57,207 nt of DNA from an uncultured Bacteroidota bacterium (GTDB taxonomy: Bacteria > Bacteroidota > Bacteroidia > Flavobacteriales > Flavobacteriaceae). The notes beneath the pieces are model-generated. The model was not told the DNA's origin and made no database searches. It saw only the letters and a program-made list of their open reading frames with translations. The stretch covers positions 1-57,207 of the forward strand of contig CABXKB010000008.1 of assembly GCA_902512755.1 (NCBI GenBank), given 5' to 3'. Both the position numbers and the translations under genes were made by a program. Shown in pieces: positions 14,400 to 24,991 of this stretch; the stretch's first letter is position 1; the number at the start of each line of letters is the position of its first letter.

Positions 14400-15254
14400 C
14401 TAATTTTTATAGTTTCCATCGGGTAAAATTTCAGGCATTTTATATTTAGGATTAGTTAACAATTCAAATATTCTCAGATCTGTTTTTTTTAATAAATCGG
14501 CAGTGTTTAATTTCCATTCATCGCCTATTTCATTTAATCTGTTTTCTTGAGCCCCTAATAAAGAAGTTATAGCCCAATATAAATATTCTATTGTTTGGCA
14601 TGTTTCATAATCACAAGTCTCATCATAGTAACTAAACCATGCATTTTTAGGATAAACAGAAGGGATATCAAAAAATTGTCCACCCCGAGCAATATCCATT
14701 GCTTTTGATAATTCTGAATTAGGATTTTGCCCAAAAGCTTCTGGGAAAGCATTTGAATGTCCGGCATTATTTATTAAATGAAGGACTTCTTCTAGCGTTG
14801 CATCAAAGAGACCTTTTTTACCATTTGAAACAAAAGAAGGGTTTGTCTCGTCATTGCCTAAATCTTGTCCAATCCTACCTGAAGGGATATCAATATTTAG
14901 ATCTGTTTCTTTTTCCCACATAACTAAAAAGGCTTTATTTTCAATCATTTTATTTAAAACTAGTAGGTTATCTACCAAACCATCTTCATCATTATCAAGA
15001 TATTGAGCCATAACATTAGCAGCATGCAATAGTTTAGAATCCTCTACTTGAGCAACGGCATAAAGATCAATACCAAAGACAACAACCTTTCTATTAAATC
15101 TAGATAACTCAGGGTCATTATTTGACACTATTTTAAAATTAGGATCATTTCCCGAATCAATTATCTGGGAACGATTATTTCCCTTTATACAAGAAAAGAA
15201 AATTAATAATATACATGATAAAAAGAGCGCTTCAATTGTCTTTATGCTAATCAT
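14400..15254 (-). CDS. Lipoprotein with EF-hand-like calcium site
   Basis: The start is chosen at 15254, giving 284 residues and a clean lipoprotein signal (lipobox FFSC, Cys22); a longer frame to 15332 would bury it. A loop DNDEDGLVDN near residue 100 matches an EF-hand/dockerin calcium loop. EEVLHLINNAGH near residue 155 resembles a zinc-peptidase helix but lacks HExxH. The later part has paired Cys (ETCDYETC). The family is not recognised; a surface-exposed calcium-binding or hydrolase-like protein is possible. It is the last gene of a reverse-strand group of three. Confidence 0.65.
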   Translation of the reverse strand: MISIKTIEALFLSCILLIFFSCIKGNNRSQIIDSGNDPNFKIVSNNDPELSRFNRKVVVFGIDLYAVAQVEDSKLLHAANVMAQYLDNDEDGLVDNLLVLNKMIENKAFLVMWEKETDLNIDIPSGRIGQDLGNDETNPSFVSNGKKGLFDATLEEVLHLINNAGHSNAFPEAFGQNPNSELSKAMDIARGGQFFDIPSVYPKNAWFSYYDETCDYETCQTIEYLYWAITSLLGAQENRLNEIGDEWKLNTADLLKKTDLRIFELLTNPKYKMPEILPDGNYKN

Positions 15255-15359
15255 AAAATAGATTGATTTTATAATTTTTTCTTGAAAAAAAGAGAATATA
15301 CCACAAATAACAAATGAAGCTCCAGAAATCATTACAAGTATTTAGAATGAATGTCATAT

Positions 15360-15704
15360 TTAAAGTAAACCGGATTCGACTGCAGCAACAAATAGTGACA
15401 ATATCAAAAGAAGAAAAGAGGGGATATATTTTGAAAAGGGATTTTTTACTTTAATATGTGCTATTTGCGCACAAAGCATCAAAAAAGCCATCAGTAAGGC
15501 TGAAATAAAAACGACTTCTTTGTAAAAGATCCCAACAATCAATAAAGTAGCTAAAGCGATTTTTGATGCACCTACCATACTTCTAATCATGTCCGATAAA
15601 CCATATTGTTTGAATTCGATAACGATATTATCAAATCGAAATACCCAAACAATTACAATTGAAATTGCAATGATAAGCTGAGCTAGAATAGTCATCTTTT
15701 CCAT
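15360..15704 (-). CDS. DoxX-like four-helix membrane protein
   Basis: This 114-residue protein has four hydrophobic segments (about 5-22, 44-63, 66-86 and 94-111). Its size and layout are those of DoxX-like/DUF4149-type inner-membrane proteins: a first helix ending WVFRFDN, a GLSDM loop, then GASKIALATLLIVGIFYKE. Functions in this family range from redox partners to unknown. It lies 46 bases after PorP/SprF on the same strand, possibly co-transcribed. Confidence 0.7.
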   Translation of the reverse strand: MEKMTILAQLIIAISIVIVWVFRFDNIVIEFKQYGLSDMIRSMVGASKIALATLLIVGIFYKEVVFISALLMAFLMLCAQIAHIKVKNPFSKYIPSFLLLILSLFVAAVESGLL

Positions 15705-15750
15705 ATGATTTAAATATAATAATTTGATATTTTAATAACAACTAATATAG

Positions 15751-16674
15751 TTATTCCTCGAGATCGGTTTCAGGATCTTCTTCTTCGCTTGGCATACTTT
15801 CTCCTAGGTTAATTCTAAACACAAGCTCATGGGTTCTTATGTTTAATTGAGAAAGACCATTATCTATTGGTGTTTCATAAGCGTATCCTACATCAAACTT
15901 ACCCAAAGATACTAAACTCATAAGTGCCATTGAGCTATTTGTTCTTATTGATAGTCCAATATCAAACTGATTCTGCCAACTGACCATTCCGGTAATGTCA
16001 GCCGTAGTAGGTAAACCCTTTACTTTTCTAATCATAAGCGATGGTTTTATATAGATCCCATTAGAGACAGACAGGTCTACCCCACCCCCTAAGTAGGTAT
16101 GCACCTTATCTTTAGCTGTAATGGCTAAAAGATCGCTATTCCTTTTCACATTAAACAGGCGTGGTATGGAAAATGAGACCCAGTAATTAGGCGCTTTAAA
16201 ATAAGCCCCTGCTCCAATATTGGGATTAAACTTACTTAATATTATTTTAGTTGGATCACTTAATTGATTAGAAGTAACCAAAGAAATAGGATCAGCGCTA
16301 TAGAAGTTCCCTCCACCTTTTAGTCCTAAAAATAGGGCAGACTCTCCACTGGTTTGAAGCTTGTAAGAGAAGTCTATATAAGCAAAGGTCTGTTGTTCTA
16401 TAAAAACCTTGTCTGATACCAAAGAGATTCCAAGACCTACATTGTTTTCTCTGGCAGAAGAAAAAGCAAAAGCAAGAGTATTAGGGGCATCTTGAACTGA
16501 GGCCCACTGACTTCTAGAGGTAAAAGAAAGCATGTTGGCAGCATCGGCTCCTGCATAAGCAGGATTGATTACATTCATATTGTAAAGATACAGAGAGTAG
16601 TAAGACTCTTGCTGAGCAAAATTCAGTTCAGGTAGAACTATTATTAGCAAAAGAAAAAACCTCTTTAAAAGCAT
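15751..16674 (-). CDS. PorP/SprF family type IX secretion membrane protein
   Basis: The 307-residue protein has a signal peptide ending FAQ and then the family signature QESYYSLYLYNMNVINPAYAG. This is followed by repeated beta strands (SRSQWASVQDAPNT, GLGISLVSDKV, VGYAYETPIDNGLSQ). PorP/SprF proteins form a 14-strand-like outer-membrane barrel that anchors type IX secretion cargo, often gliding adhesins. The C-terminus is a short acidic tail (EEEDPETDLEE). No adhesin gene lies next to it in this window. Confidence 0.92.
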   Translation of the reverse strand: MLLKRFFLLLIIVLPELNFAQQESYYSLYLYNMNVINPAYAGADAANMLSFTSRSQWASVQDAPNTLAFAFSSARENNVGLGISLVSDKVFIEQQTFAYIDFSYKLQTSGESALFLGLKGGGNFYSADPISLVTSNQLSDPTKIILSKFNPNIGAGAYFKAPNYWVSFSIPRLFNVKRNSDLLAITAKDKVHTYLGGGVDLSVSNGIYIKPSLMIRKVKGLPTTADITGMVSWQNQFDIGLSIRTNSSMALMSLVSLGKFDVGYAYETPIDNGLSQLNIRTHELVFRINLGESMPSEEEDPETDLEE

Positions 16675-16780
16675 GATTATTTTAATAAATCAAGTTTCAT
16701 AAAATTAAATAAAAATTCAGGAATTCGATTATTTTGTGTTTTAAATTAATTCTTACATGAAAGAGAAAAAACGCATAACT

Positions 16781-16796
16781 TAATTTTGTAGTTTTG
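16781..16796 (+). promoter_or_regulatory. Tandem -7 boxes upstream of aconitase
   Basis: TAATTTTG and TAGTTTTG lie back to back, 20-36 bases before the aconitase ATG, and both fit the Bacteroidota TAnnTTTG -7 element. A clear -33 TTG at the usual spacing was not found. Confidence 0.5.
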
Positions 16797-16816
16797 CAAA
16801 AACAAAATCGACTTTT

Positions 16817-19084
16817 ATGGCCTTTGACATTAAAATGATCAAAGAAGTGTATGCTAAATTGGGTGATCGAGTTCAGGCAGCAAAGAAACTCACGGGGAAT
16901 TTTTTAACTGCGTCTGAAAAGATTTTATACTCTCACCTATGGGATGGAAATTCACAAAAGAGCTACGATCGAGGAAAAGATTATGTTGATTTTGCTCCTG
17001 ACCGCATTGCATGCCAAGATGCGACAGCACAAATGGCTTTATTGCAGTTTATGCAAGCTGGAAAATCAAAAGTTGCTGTACCCACAACGGTTCATTGTGA
17101 TCATTTAATTCAAGCTAAATCAGGGGCTTTAGAAGATTTAAAATCTGCTAACAGTTCTTCTGCGGAAGTTTTTAACTTTTTGGAATCTGTTTCGAATAAA
17201 TATGGAATTGGTTTTTGGAAACCGGGGGCAGGAATTATTCACCAAGTTGTTTTAGAAAATTATGCATTTCCAGGAGGAATGATGATTGGAACGGATTCAC
17301 ATACTGTGAATGCTGGAGGATTAGGAATGGTAGCTATTGGCGTAGGAGGAGCAGATGCTGTTGATGTGATGGCAGATATGCCATGGGAGCTTAAATTCCC
17401 TAAACTTATCGGTGTTAAGCTTACAGGAAAGTTAAATGGATGGACATCACCTAAAGACGTAATTTTAAAAGTAGCTGGAATTTTAACAGTAAAAGGCGGT
17501 ACAGGAGCTATTATTGAATATTTTGGAGAAGGAGCAGAGGCAATTTCCTGTACAGGCAAAGGAACTATTTGTAATATGGGAGCAGAGGTTGGTGCTACAA
17601 CATCAACTTTTGGATATGACGATTCAATGGAGCGTTATCTTCGGTCTACAGATCGAGATGATGTTGCTGATGCAGCAAATTCAGTGAAGCACCACCTTAC
17701 GGCAGACCCAGAAGTGTATGAGAATCCAGAAAAATACTTCGATCAACTAATAGAGATCAATTTAGACACTTTAAGACCACACATCAACGGTCCTTTTACA
17801 CCAGACTTAGCAACTCCTATTTCTGAAATGCCTAAAGTTGCCCAAGAAAATGAATGGCCTTTAAAAGTAGAATGGGGATTAATAGGGTCTTGTACAAATT
17901 CATCATATGAAGACCTTTCTCGCGCTGCATCCATTGCTAAGCAAGCTGTAGAAAAAAACTTGGTAACCAAAGCAGAATTTGGAATCAATCCAGGATCTGA
18001 ACAAGTCCGCTATACAGCTCAACGGGATGGTCTCTTAGAGATTTTCGAAGATTTAAACGCAAAAATATTTACTAATGCATGCGGCCCATGTATTGGACAG
18101 TGGGCAAGAGAAGGAGCTGATAAGCAAGAGAAAAACTCCATAATTCATTCATTTAATAGAAATTTTTCAAAGCGAGCTGATGGAAATCCAAACACTCATG
18201 CTTTTGTGGCTTCTCCAGAAATGGTTGCAGCAGTAGCTATTTCAGGAAGATTAGATTTTAACCCTCTTGAAGACATTTTAATAAATCAAAATGGAGAAGA
18301 AGTCAAGCTAGATCCACCGACGGGAATGGAATTACCTCCCTTAGGGTTTGACGTAAAAGAAAATGGCTATCTAGCTCCATCAGAAGACGGATCAGTAGTT
18401 CAAGTTGAAGTAAAAGAAAGCTCAGAACGCTTACAACTTCTTGCTGCTTTTGCTCCTTGGAATAATAAAAACATTATGGGAGCAAAGCTGTTGATTAAAG
18501 CATTAGGAAAATGTACAACAGATCACATCTCAATGGCAGGCCCTTGGCTTCGTTTTCGAGGTCATTTGGATAATATTTCAAATAATTGTTTGATTGGCGC
18601 GGTAAACGCTTACAATGAGAAAACAAACTTTGTAAAAAACCAGTTGACAGGTGAATACGCAGGGGTTCCTGATGTTCAAAGACAATATAAAGAATTAGGC
18701 ATTGAAACCGTAGTTGTGGGAGATCATAATTATGGGGAGGGATCTTCTAGAGAGCATGCGGCTATGGAACCTCGATTTTTGGGAGTGAAAGTTGTGCTGG
18801 TCAAATCTTTTGCACGTATTCACGAAACTAATTTAAAAAAGCAAGGAATGCTAGGAATTACTTTTGATAATGAAGGCGATTATGATATGATCCAAGAAGA
18901 TGATGTTTTTAACTTTTTAGATTTAAAAGACTTTACTCCTGGTAAACAAATTAAGATTGAGGTTGTTCATTCAGATTGCTCTAAAGACATTATTATGACG
19001 AATCACACCTATAATTCTCAACAAATCGAATGGTTTAAAGAAGGGTCAGCCCTTAATTTGATTAAAAAACAGAATGCTTCTTAA
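16817..19084 (+). CDS. acn: Aconitate hydratase
   Basis: The 755-residue protein is full length for the mitochondrial-type aconitase used by Flavobacteriia. It isomerises citrate to isocitrate in the TCA cycle. The signature PTTVHCDHL comes near residue 97, [20 protein letters not shown] near 160 and [11 protein letters not shown] near 357. [10 protein letters not shown] near 420 supplies the second and third Fe-S cysteines. The swivel domain contains [15 protein letters not shown]. All substrate and cluster residues that can be recognised are present. It is transcribed alone, divergent from PorP/SprF. Confidence 0.96.
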   Translation: MAFDIKMIKEVYAKLGDRVQAAKKLTGNFLTASEKILYSHLWDGNSQKSYDRGKDYVDFAPDRIACQDATAQMALLQFMQAGKSKVAVPTTVHCDHLIQAKSGALEDLKSANSSSAEVFNFLESVSNKYGIGFWKPGAGIIHQVVLENYAFPGGMMIGTDSHTVNAGGLGMVAIGVGGADAVDVMADMPWELKFPKLIGVKLTGKLNGWTSPKDVILKVAGILTVKGGTGAIIEYFGEGAEAISCTGKGTICNMGAEVGATTSTFGYDDSMERYLRSTDRDDVADAANSVKHHLTADPEVYENPEKYFDQLIEINLDTLRPHINGPFTPDLATPISEMPKVAQENEWPLKVEWGLIGSCTNSSYEDLSRAASIAKQAVEKNLVTKAEFGINPGSEQVRYTAQRDGLLEIFEDLNAKIFTNACGPCIGQWAREGADKQEKNSIIHSFNRNFSKRADGNPNTHAFVASPEMVAAVAISGRLDFNPLEDILINQNGEEVKLDPPTGMELPPLGFDVKENGYLAPSEDGSVVQVEVKESSERLQLLAAFAPWNNKNIMGAKLLIKALGKCTTDHISMAGPWLRFRGHLDNISNNCLIGAVNAYNEKTNFVKNQLTGEYAGVPDVQRQYKELGIETVVVGDHNYGEGSSREHAAMEPRFLGVKVVLVKSFARIHETNLKKQGMLGITFDNEGDYDMIQEDDVFNFLDLKDFTPGKQIKIEVVHSDCSKDIIMTNHTYNSQQIEWFKEGSALNLIKKQNAS

Positions 19085-19262
19085 TTTCAAGAGGTTTTGG
19101 CTTTTTAAAACCAAAAAACTCTATATAATCTAATTTATGGACGATAATTAGATTACTTTAGCAAAACGTTGTTCACGCAACGGAATAACTTAAAGGGTTT
19201 GTCTAGTATGGTTGCTTTTCAAACTCTTTTTGCTTTTTATGGTTATTTTAGTAAATAATTTT

Positions 19263-20810
19263 CTAAAGCGCATCCGCTGCTTTTATAAAACGAGTCTTTA
19301 AATTGACATTTTCCATGTCTTTATCTAGTGGGAACATTGGTCTTTTGATTCGTTTATAACCTAAACGTTCTAAGTCTTGATCCACACCTCCCGGGGTAAG
19401 CGCCATTATCCAATCACCTCTCATATTATATAATTCAGGGACTAAATAACCAATTTTAACTACTAGAATATCGGCTTCTCTAGGATTTAGCCCAAGTTGA
19501 GTAAAGTCCTTTTCTCTATGATAGGGTTTTCGCTTTTTCGTCACAATAACTCTGATGCTACCTACTTTGACAACCACTTCTGTTTCGGCATAAACATCTC
19601 CCTGATGAATAGCTTCTACAACCCCTTCCAATAATAAAGGTGGAGCAAAACGATTATCAACCTGTGCACCTACTTTTGCTGAAACAATGCTATTCAGACC
19701 TGTTTTTAATGCTGATTTAATCATTTCTGGACCTGGAATAGAGGCATAGATGAGCTCGGGGCCAGAGTCTTTTTTAAAAGCCTTGTTGTTCAATAATTCA
19801 CGCAAGGTCCAAGTAACATCTCCAGCCCCACCAGCGGTAGGATTATCTCCCATATCGCTTATTATATATGGTTTTTTATCAGATGCTAAAGCATACGAAA
19901 GGCTGGTCTTTAGATTGGCAGTAGGAGCTACGAATTCAAACTCATTGCGCACATCCCAAAAAGCTTGAGCCAAACTTTCGGCACTTTCACTAACTTCTTT
20001 TTTATTGTCACCAGTAACCATTACAACACCATGATTTCTTGGTTCATCTGCCCAAGCGTAACCAATCCAAATCGCAGCATCTATTACTCCCTTTTTTTCT
20101 GTCATAGGCTGAACCTTCTGGTACAAACTTTTTCCAGGCTCGATGCGAGTACTTGTCTTTTCTCCAGGAAGTAAAATAGGAACTGGAATCCAAGCTTTGT
20201 ATTTTGGTTTTCCTTTGCCACTAATTAAACGGCTTAAAAGATTATCCACAGCCCTTTGTTTTGATTCTAAAGCATCTTCATGGGGAGCCATTCGATAACA
20301 CGTAATCAAATCGGTATGTTCAGCAAGACGTTTAGAAACATTTCCGTGGAGATCCATAGATGTGGAAATTAAAGTTTTAGTACCTACAAGAGCTCTAATT
20401 TTTTTAATAAAATCTCCTTCGGGATCCTCTAGACCCTCCACACTCATTGCACCATGAATATCAAAAAAAAGGCCGTCTAGGGGTAGTTCTCTTTCAAGCA
20501 TATTTAAAGTTTTCCCTACAAGTAAATCATAAGCTTTACGAGTTACAATTCCTCCAGGAAGAGCATGTCCTCTAAGTGTAGGTCTCCAATCTGCAGACTT
20601 TCTTTGAGAACTCTGATTATCAAGAAATGGATAATAATCAAAAACAGCATCTCCTTCTCTTGCCAAAAAAGCATCAGCTTCTGTTTTTGCTGGCGAAAAT
20701 GTGCTAGATTCAATGGCCAAACCAGCAATTGCAATTTTTGGTTTTTTCGATGGATCTGGTTGGCAAGTAAAAAAAACAAGGCAAAAGCAAAACGATATTA
20801 ATAATTTCAT
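19263..20810 (-). CDS. M81 family metallopeptidase (MlrC-like) lipoprotein
   Basis: The start is set at 20810 (MKLLISFCFC), giving 515 residues and a lipobox FFTC (Cys16); an ATG five codons earlier is possible. The family pattern is AGLAIESSTFSPAKTEADAF near the N-terminus, LFFDIHGAM with the metal ligands Asp-His, STSMDLHGN, and ISDMGDNPTAGGAGD in the second half. MlrC cleaves linear microcystin; most relatives have unknown peptide or amide substrates. It stands apart from and divergent to the sugar-porter operon. Confidence 0.88.
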   Translation of the reverse strand: MKLLISFCFCLVFFTCQPDPSKKPKIAIAGLAIESSTFSPAKTEADAFLAREGDAVFDYYPFLDNQSSQRKSADWRPTLRGHALPGGIVTRKAYDLLVGKTLNMLERELPLDGLFFDIHGAMSVEGLEDPEGDFIKKIRALVGTKTLISTSMDLHGNVSKRLAEHTDLITCYRMAPHEDALESKQRAVDNLLSRLISGKGKPKYKAWIPVPILLPGEKTSTRIEPGKSLYQKVQPMTEKKGVIDAAIWIGYAWADEPRNHGVVMVTGDNKKEVSESAESLAQAFWDVRNEFEFVAPTANLKTSLSYALASDKKPYIISDMGDNPTAGGAGDVTWTLRELLNNKAFKKDSGPELIYASIPGPEMIKSALKTGLNSIVSAKVGAQVDNRFAPPLLLEGVVEAIHQGDVYAETEVVVKVGSIRVIVTKKRKPYHREKDFTQLGLNPREADILVVKIGYLVPELYNMRGDWIMALTPGGVDQDLERLGYKRIKRPMFPLDKDMENVNLKTRFIKAADAL

Positions 20811-20988
20811 TATTGATTGTAACATTTAGAATTGATTTTAACTAAAGATAGAATATTCTAATTTTTTTTGTCACCATAAATTTAAAAGTATCATTATTAA
20901 TATAAAAAGCTCTTTAACAGACTTTTTTATTAAATGTCTATCTTGAAACTCAAAACAAATGAATTTTTTCTAAGCACATTATTTTAAC

Positions 20989-22302
20989 ATGAGACAAGTT
21001 TTATTTTGGTCATTAGTTGCTTCACTAGCAGGGTTGCTTTTTGGCTTTGACACGGTGGTAATATCGGGAGCAGATAAAAAGCTTCAGAACCTATGGCAAT
21101 CCTCTGACGCTTTTCATGGCACTGTAGTCATGGCTATGGCACTTTGGGGAACAGTTGTGGGTGCTCTTTTTGGAGCATTTCCAACTCAGAGATACGGAAG
21201 AAAAATAATATTATTGTGGGTTGGGGTGTTTTATACAGTCTCCGCAGTAGGGTCTGCATTGTCAAATGATCCCATAACTTTTGCAGTTTTTAGATTTATA
21301 GGAGGTCTAGGCGTAGGTGTTTCTGGAATTGCTGTACCGGCATATATTTCAGAAATAGCTCCAGCAAAAAGTAGAGGGAGATTGGTTGGTCTTTATCAGG
21401 CGAGTTTAGTTTTTGGAATATTACTAGCATTTATTTCAAATTATCTTCTAAGCGATACAGGTGAGAACGATTGGAGATGGATGATGGGAGTGGAAGCCTT
21501 TCCAGCGGCAATCTATACTCTTTTGTGTTTTTTAATTCCAAAAAGTCCAAGATGGCTCATTTCAAAGGGTTTTTTAGAGGAGGCAAAAGCTATACATAAT
21601 AGTATAGATCCTAAAGTTTCGTTTGAAAATTTGGTTAAAGAAATTAATAAAAGCACAAATACTCAAAGCACAGATGAATCAATTTTTGACAAAAAGTATA
21701 GACTACCTTTAAAGCTTGCTTTTTTGGTTGCTTTTTTTAATCAATTATCTGGAATTAATGCTTTTTTGTATTATGCACCAAGAATTTTTGAAGAGGGGGG
21801 TCTAGGGGAAAGCACATCTTTATTAAGCAGCATTGGAATAGGGGTAACCAATTTAGTTTTTACTTTAATAGGGGTGTCTTTAATTGATAGACTAGGTAGA
21901 AGAAGACTCATGTATTATGGATCATTTGGGTACATTATTTCTTTAACTTTAGTAGCATGCGCCTTTTTCTTTAAATGGGAAGGGATTTTGATTCCCCTTT
22001 TTCTATTTGTCTTTATAGCCTCACATGCAATTGGTCAGGGCGCAATAATTTGGGTTTATATATCAGAAATTTTTCCAAATCACCTTCGAAATTCTGGACA
22101 ATCCTTTGGAATTAGTGTTCATTGGATTTTAGCAGCTGTTATACCTTCATTTGTTCCAGTTCTATTTGCAACTATTGGGGCAGGGGTAGTCTTTTCTGTT
22201 TTTGCAGGGTTCATGGTGTTACAACTAGTTTTTGTACATTTTATGATGCCTGAGACAAAGGGAGTTTCTTTGGAAGAATTAAGTAAGAAATTAACATCAT
22301 AA
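20989..22302 (+). CDS. MFS sugar porter
   Basis: The 437-residue, 12-helix transporter has all sugar-porter marks: LLFGFDTVVISGA in helix 1, RYGRK after helix 2, PAYISEIAPAKSRGRLVG, PKSPRWL, QLSGINAFLYYAPRIFE in helix 7, DRLGRR and the closing PETKGVSLEEL. It probably imports a hexose with protons. The following GH32 gene starts on the base after its stop codon, so fructose or sucrose-derived sugar is the likely cargo. Confidence 0.9.
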   Translation: MRQVLFWSLVASLAGLLFGFDTVVISGADKKLQNLWQSSDAFHGTVVMAMALWGTVVGALFGAFPTQRYGRKIILLWVGVFYTVSAVGSALSNDPITFAVFRFIGGLGVGVSGIAVPAYISEIAPAKSRGRLVGLYQASLVFGILLAFISNYLLSDTGENDWRWMMGVEAFPAAIYTLLCFLIPKSPRWLISKGFLEEAKAIHNSIDPKVSFENLVKEINKSTNTQSTDESIFDKKYRLPLKLAFLVAFFNQLSGINAFLYYAPRIFEEGGLGESTSLLSSIGIGVTNLVFTLIGVSLIDRLGRRRLMYYGSFGYIISLTLVACAFFFKWEGILIPLFLFVFIASHAIGQGAIIWVYISEIFPNHLRNSGQSFGISVHWILAAVIPSFVPVLFATIGAGVVFSVFAGFMVLQLVFVHFMMPETKGVSLEELSKKLTS

Positions 22303-23901
22303 ATGGATAACATAAGTTTGAAATATAGTTTTATATTTTTAATTATGTCTAGCTTTTTATCATGCAAAAATTCTTCTGATTCGACTAAAGAAATAAAGAT
22401 GAAAGAAAAAAACAAAGATGAATTAATGTATCGTCCTAACATTCATTTTGCACCGCAAAAAAACTGGATGAATGATCCCAACGGAATGTTTTATTATAAA
22501 GGGAAATACCATCTTTATTTTCAACATAATCCTAATTCAAGTTTATGGGGACCTATGCATTGGGGGCATGCTACTAGTGAAAATTTGATTCATTGGGATG
22601 AGCATCCAATAGCATTATATCCAGATAAGTTAGGTACAATTTTTTCAGGATCTGTAGTGGTCGATCATAAAAATACTACTGGTTTTGGGACAATTGAAAC
22701 TCCTCCAATTGTTGCAATTTTCACAAATCATGACCCAGTAGAAGAAAAAAAAGGGTCTAAATTATTTCAAAATCAAAGTATTGCCTATTCATTAGACGAT
22801 GGATATTCATGGGAAAAGTATAATTTTAACCCCGTAATAAAAAATCCTGGGATCAAGGATTTTAGAGATCCAAAAGTAATTTGGTATGAAAAAGATCAAA
22901 AGTGGATTTTGACTCTTGCAGCTTCACAGATAACAAAATTTTATGAATCTAAAGATTTAAAGAAGTGGAATTTTGTTTCTTCTTTCGGTGAAGGTATTGG
23001 AAATCATAATGGAGTTTGGGAGTGCCCAGATCTATTTGAACTTCAGGTTGAAGGCACTTCCAAAACTAAATGGGTTCATCTAGTAAGTATAAATCCTGGA
23101 GGACCAAATGGTGGAAGTGCAACACAATATTTCGTTGGAGATTTCGATGGTAAAAAATTCATAGTAGATAAAAAATTTGAAAATCAGATGAAAAAAAACC
23201 ATGATTTTTGGACTGATTTTGGGAGAGATAATTACGCAGGGGTTACCTATTTTAATGGGAGTAATAAGAAGTTCAGGAAACTTTATCAAGGATGGATGTC
23301 TAATTGGCAATATGCTGGTGTGGTCCCAACAAATACTTGGAGAAGTGCAATGACTCTTCCAAGAGAACTAGAATTGTATTATTCTGATCAAGGAGTTTAC
23401 CGTTTAAGGTCAAAGATCATTTCTCAACTTGAAAAATATACAACTAAAACACTTGAAATAGAAGGTCAGGTTTTAAAAGAAAAAACAATTATAGCCAAAG
23501 ATGCTATGATTGATCTATCAAGCACAAAAATTCAAATGAAGCTTTCTGATATGGAAAAAACTATGTATTCATTTGTTTTGTCAAATTCTCAAGGAGACTC
23601 ATTAAAATTTGGTTATGATCACGAAATAGGAAAGTTTTTCATTGATAGAAGTAAATCTGGTATCGTAAGCTTTTCACAAAATTTTGCGCCTAATTCATCC
23701 TATGCTAATAGATTAAAACCCAGTAATAATTTAAATGTTGTCATTATTTTAGATAAAACTTCTATAGAATTATTTTATGATAATGGTGATATTGTGATGA
23801 CAGAGATTTTTTTTCCAAAAGCGCCTTATAAGGAATTTTCCCTTTATTACAAAGGTTCAAAAACGAGTTTAAAAGGACTAATTCAAGAAATAAAAAATTA
23901 A
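22303..23901 (+). CDS. GH32 family lipoprotein (fructanase/invertase type)
   Basis: This 532-residue lipoprotein precursor has its lipobox at FLSC (Cys21). The GH32 catalytic triad is visible: nucleophile Asp58 in WMNDPNG, transition-state Asp in the FRDPK motif near residue 188, and general acid Glu in WECPDLF near residue 238. The C-terminal part from about 380 fits the GH32 beta-sandwich (SIELFYDNGDIVMTE). It probably splits beta-fructosides such as levan, inulin or sucrose at the cell surface. It abuts the sugar porter gene and precedes the DgcA-like gene by 40 bases. Confidence 0.92.
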   Translation: MDNISLKYSFIFLIMSSFLSCKNSSDSTKEIKMKEKNKDELMYRPNIHFAPQKNWMNDPNGMFYYKGKYHLYFQHNPNSSLWGPMHWGHATSENLIHWDEHPIALYPDKLGTIFSGSVVVDHKNTTGFGTIETPPIVAIFTNHDPVEEKKGSKLFQNQSIAYSLDDGYSWEKYNFNPVIKNPGIKDFRDPKVIWYEKDQKWILTLAASQITKFYESKDLKKWNFVSSFGEGIGNHNGVWECPDLFELQVEGTSKTKWVHLVSINPGGPNGGSATQYFVGDFDGKKFIVDKKFENQMKKNHDFWTDFGRDNYAGVTYFNGSNKKFRKLYQGWMSNWQYAGVVPTNTWRSAMTLPRELELYYSDQGVYRLRSKIISQLEKYTTKTLEIEGQVLKEKTIIAKDAMIDLSSTKIQMKLSDMEKTMYSFVLSNSQGDSLKFGYDHEIGKFFIDRSKSGIVSFSQNFAPNSSYANRLKPSNNLNVVIILDKTSIELFYDNGDIVMTEIFFPKAPYKEFSLYYKGSKTSLKGLIQEIKN

Positions 23902-23941
23902 ATTAGCGAATATTTAATATAAACGGCGAATAGGAAAAAGC

Positions 23942-24991
23942 ATGGAAATTACCCTTCATAAAGTAGCCCTAAATAAGCGATTTCCGCTGGCCATAAGTCG
24001 AGGAGTTCATTATAATTCTGAAAATCTTTTTGTGAGATATGAAAAAGATGGGATTATTGGCTGGGGAGAAGCGGCTCCTGGGAAAAATGAGGGAGCTGGA
24101 ACTATTTCTCAAGTTAAGCAATCAATTGAGGAATTTGTTTCAGAAGGGATTGAGGGGCAATCTATACAGAAGCTTTATGATAGTTCAAGACAGTTGGATG
24201 TACCCCCCTGTGCTTATGTTGGTTTAGATACGGCCTTTTGGGATTGGACAGCAAAAAAAGCTGGAATGCCACTTTATCAAATGCTAGGCTTTTCAAAACC
24301 CTCTACACCTACATCAATCACAATAGGGATAAATACCCCTGAAGTTGTCAAAGAAAGGGTTCCGCTTTTATTAGAAGGAACTACGGTAAAATCTTTAAAA
24401 ATCAAGTTAGGATCACCTGAAGGATTGGAAGCAGATAAATCTATGTTTGAACAAGTAGTTGAAAGCACAGGAAAATATAATGTTAAGATAAGGGTTGATG
24501 CTAACGGAGGCTGGAACGTATCAGATGCTAAAAAAATGATGCCTTGGTTAGCAGAACGGGGCGTTGATTATGTAGAACAACCCTTAAAAGAAGGAGAAGA
24601 AAGTTATTTAAAAGAACTTTTTAAAAATCGGGCTTTACCAATTTACGTAGATGAATCTTGTCGATATTCTGAAGATATACCATCTTTTGCTGATTATGTT
24701 GATGGGGTGAATATTAAGTTGATGAAATGTGGTGGAATAACCGAAGCATTAAGAATTATTGGCACTGCTAGAGCTTACGGATTGAAAACAATGATTGGTT
24801 GTATGAGTGAATCTTCTGTTTCGATAGCTGCTGCCGCATCTTTAACTGGGGGAATCGACCATATTGATTTAGACTCTCATTATAACTTATCTCCTGACCC
24901 TGCAATAGGAGCACCATTAATTAATGGCATTACATTACCACAAGAAATTCCTGGGCACGGTGCTGAATTAAAAAAAGAATTTTATGCTTGA
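23942..24991 (+). CDS. dgcA: Enolase-superfamily epimerase/racemase (dipeptide epimerase or DgcA-like)
   Basis: The 349-residue protein has the complete active site of the muconate-lactonising subgroup: Lys153-x-Lys155 (LKIKLG), metal ligands Asp186 (VDANGGW), Glu212 (YVEQPL) and Asp237 (VDESC), and Lys259 (NIKLMK). Such enzymes include L-Ala-D/L-Glu epimerase. A paired partner of DUF1611 proteins, DgcA, has been described as an N-acetyl-D-glutamate racemase in marine bacteria. It overlaps the DUF1611 gene by 8 bases, which favours the DgcA reading. Substrate choice between the two cannot be read from the sequence. Confidence 0.85.
   Translation: MEITLHKVALNKRFPLAISRGVHYNSENLFVRYEKDGIIGWGEAAPGKNEGAGTISQVKQSIEEFVSEGIEGQSIQKLYDSSRQLDVPPCAYVGLDTAFWDWTAKKAGMPLYQMLGFSKPSTPTSITIGINTPEVVKERVPLLLEGTTVKSLKIKLGSPEGLEADKSMFEQVVESTGKYNVKIRVDANGGWNVSDAKKMMPWLAERGVDYVEQPLKEGEESYLKELFKNRALPIYVDESCRYSEDIPSFADYVDGVNIKLMKCGGITEALRIIGTARAYGLKTMIGCMSESSVSIAAAASLTGGIDHIDLDSHYNLSPDPAIGAPLINGITLPQEIPGHGAELKKEFYA

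Noticed and set aside
19140-19200. Small RNA or riboswitch between aconitase and the M81 gene
   Set aside because: Only a short CGTTG/CAACG hairpin is visible, without promoter, terminator pair or known riboswitch core.
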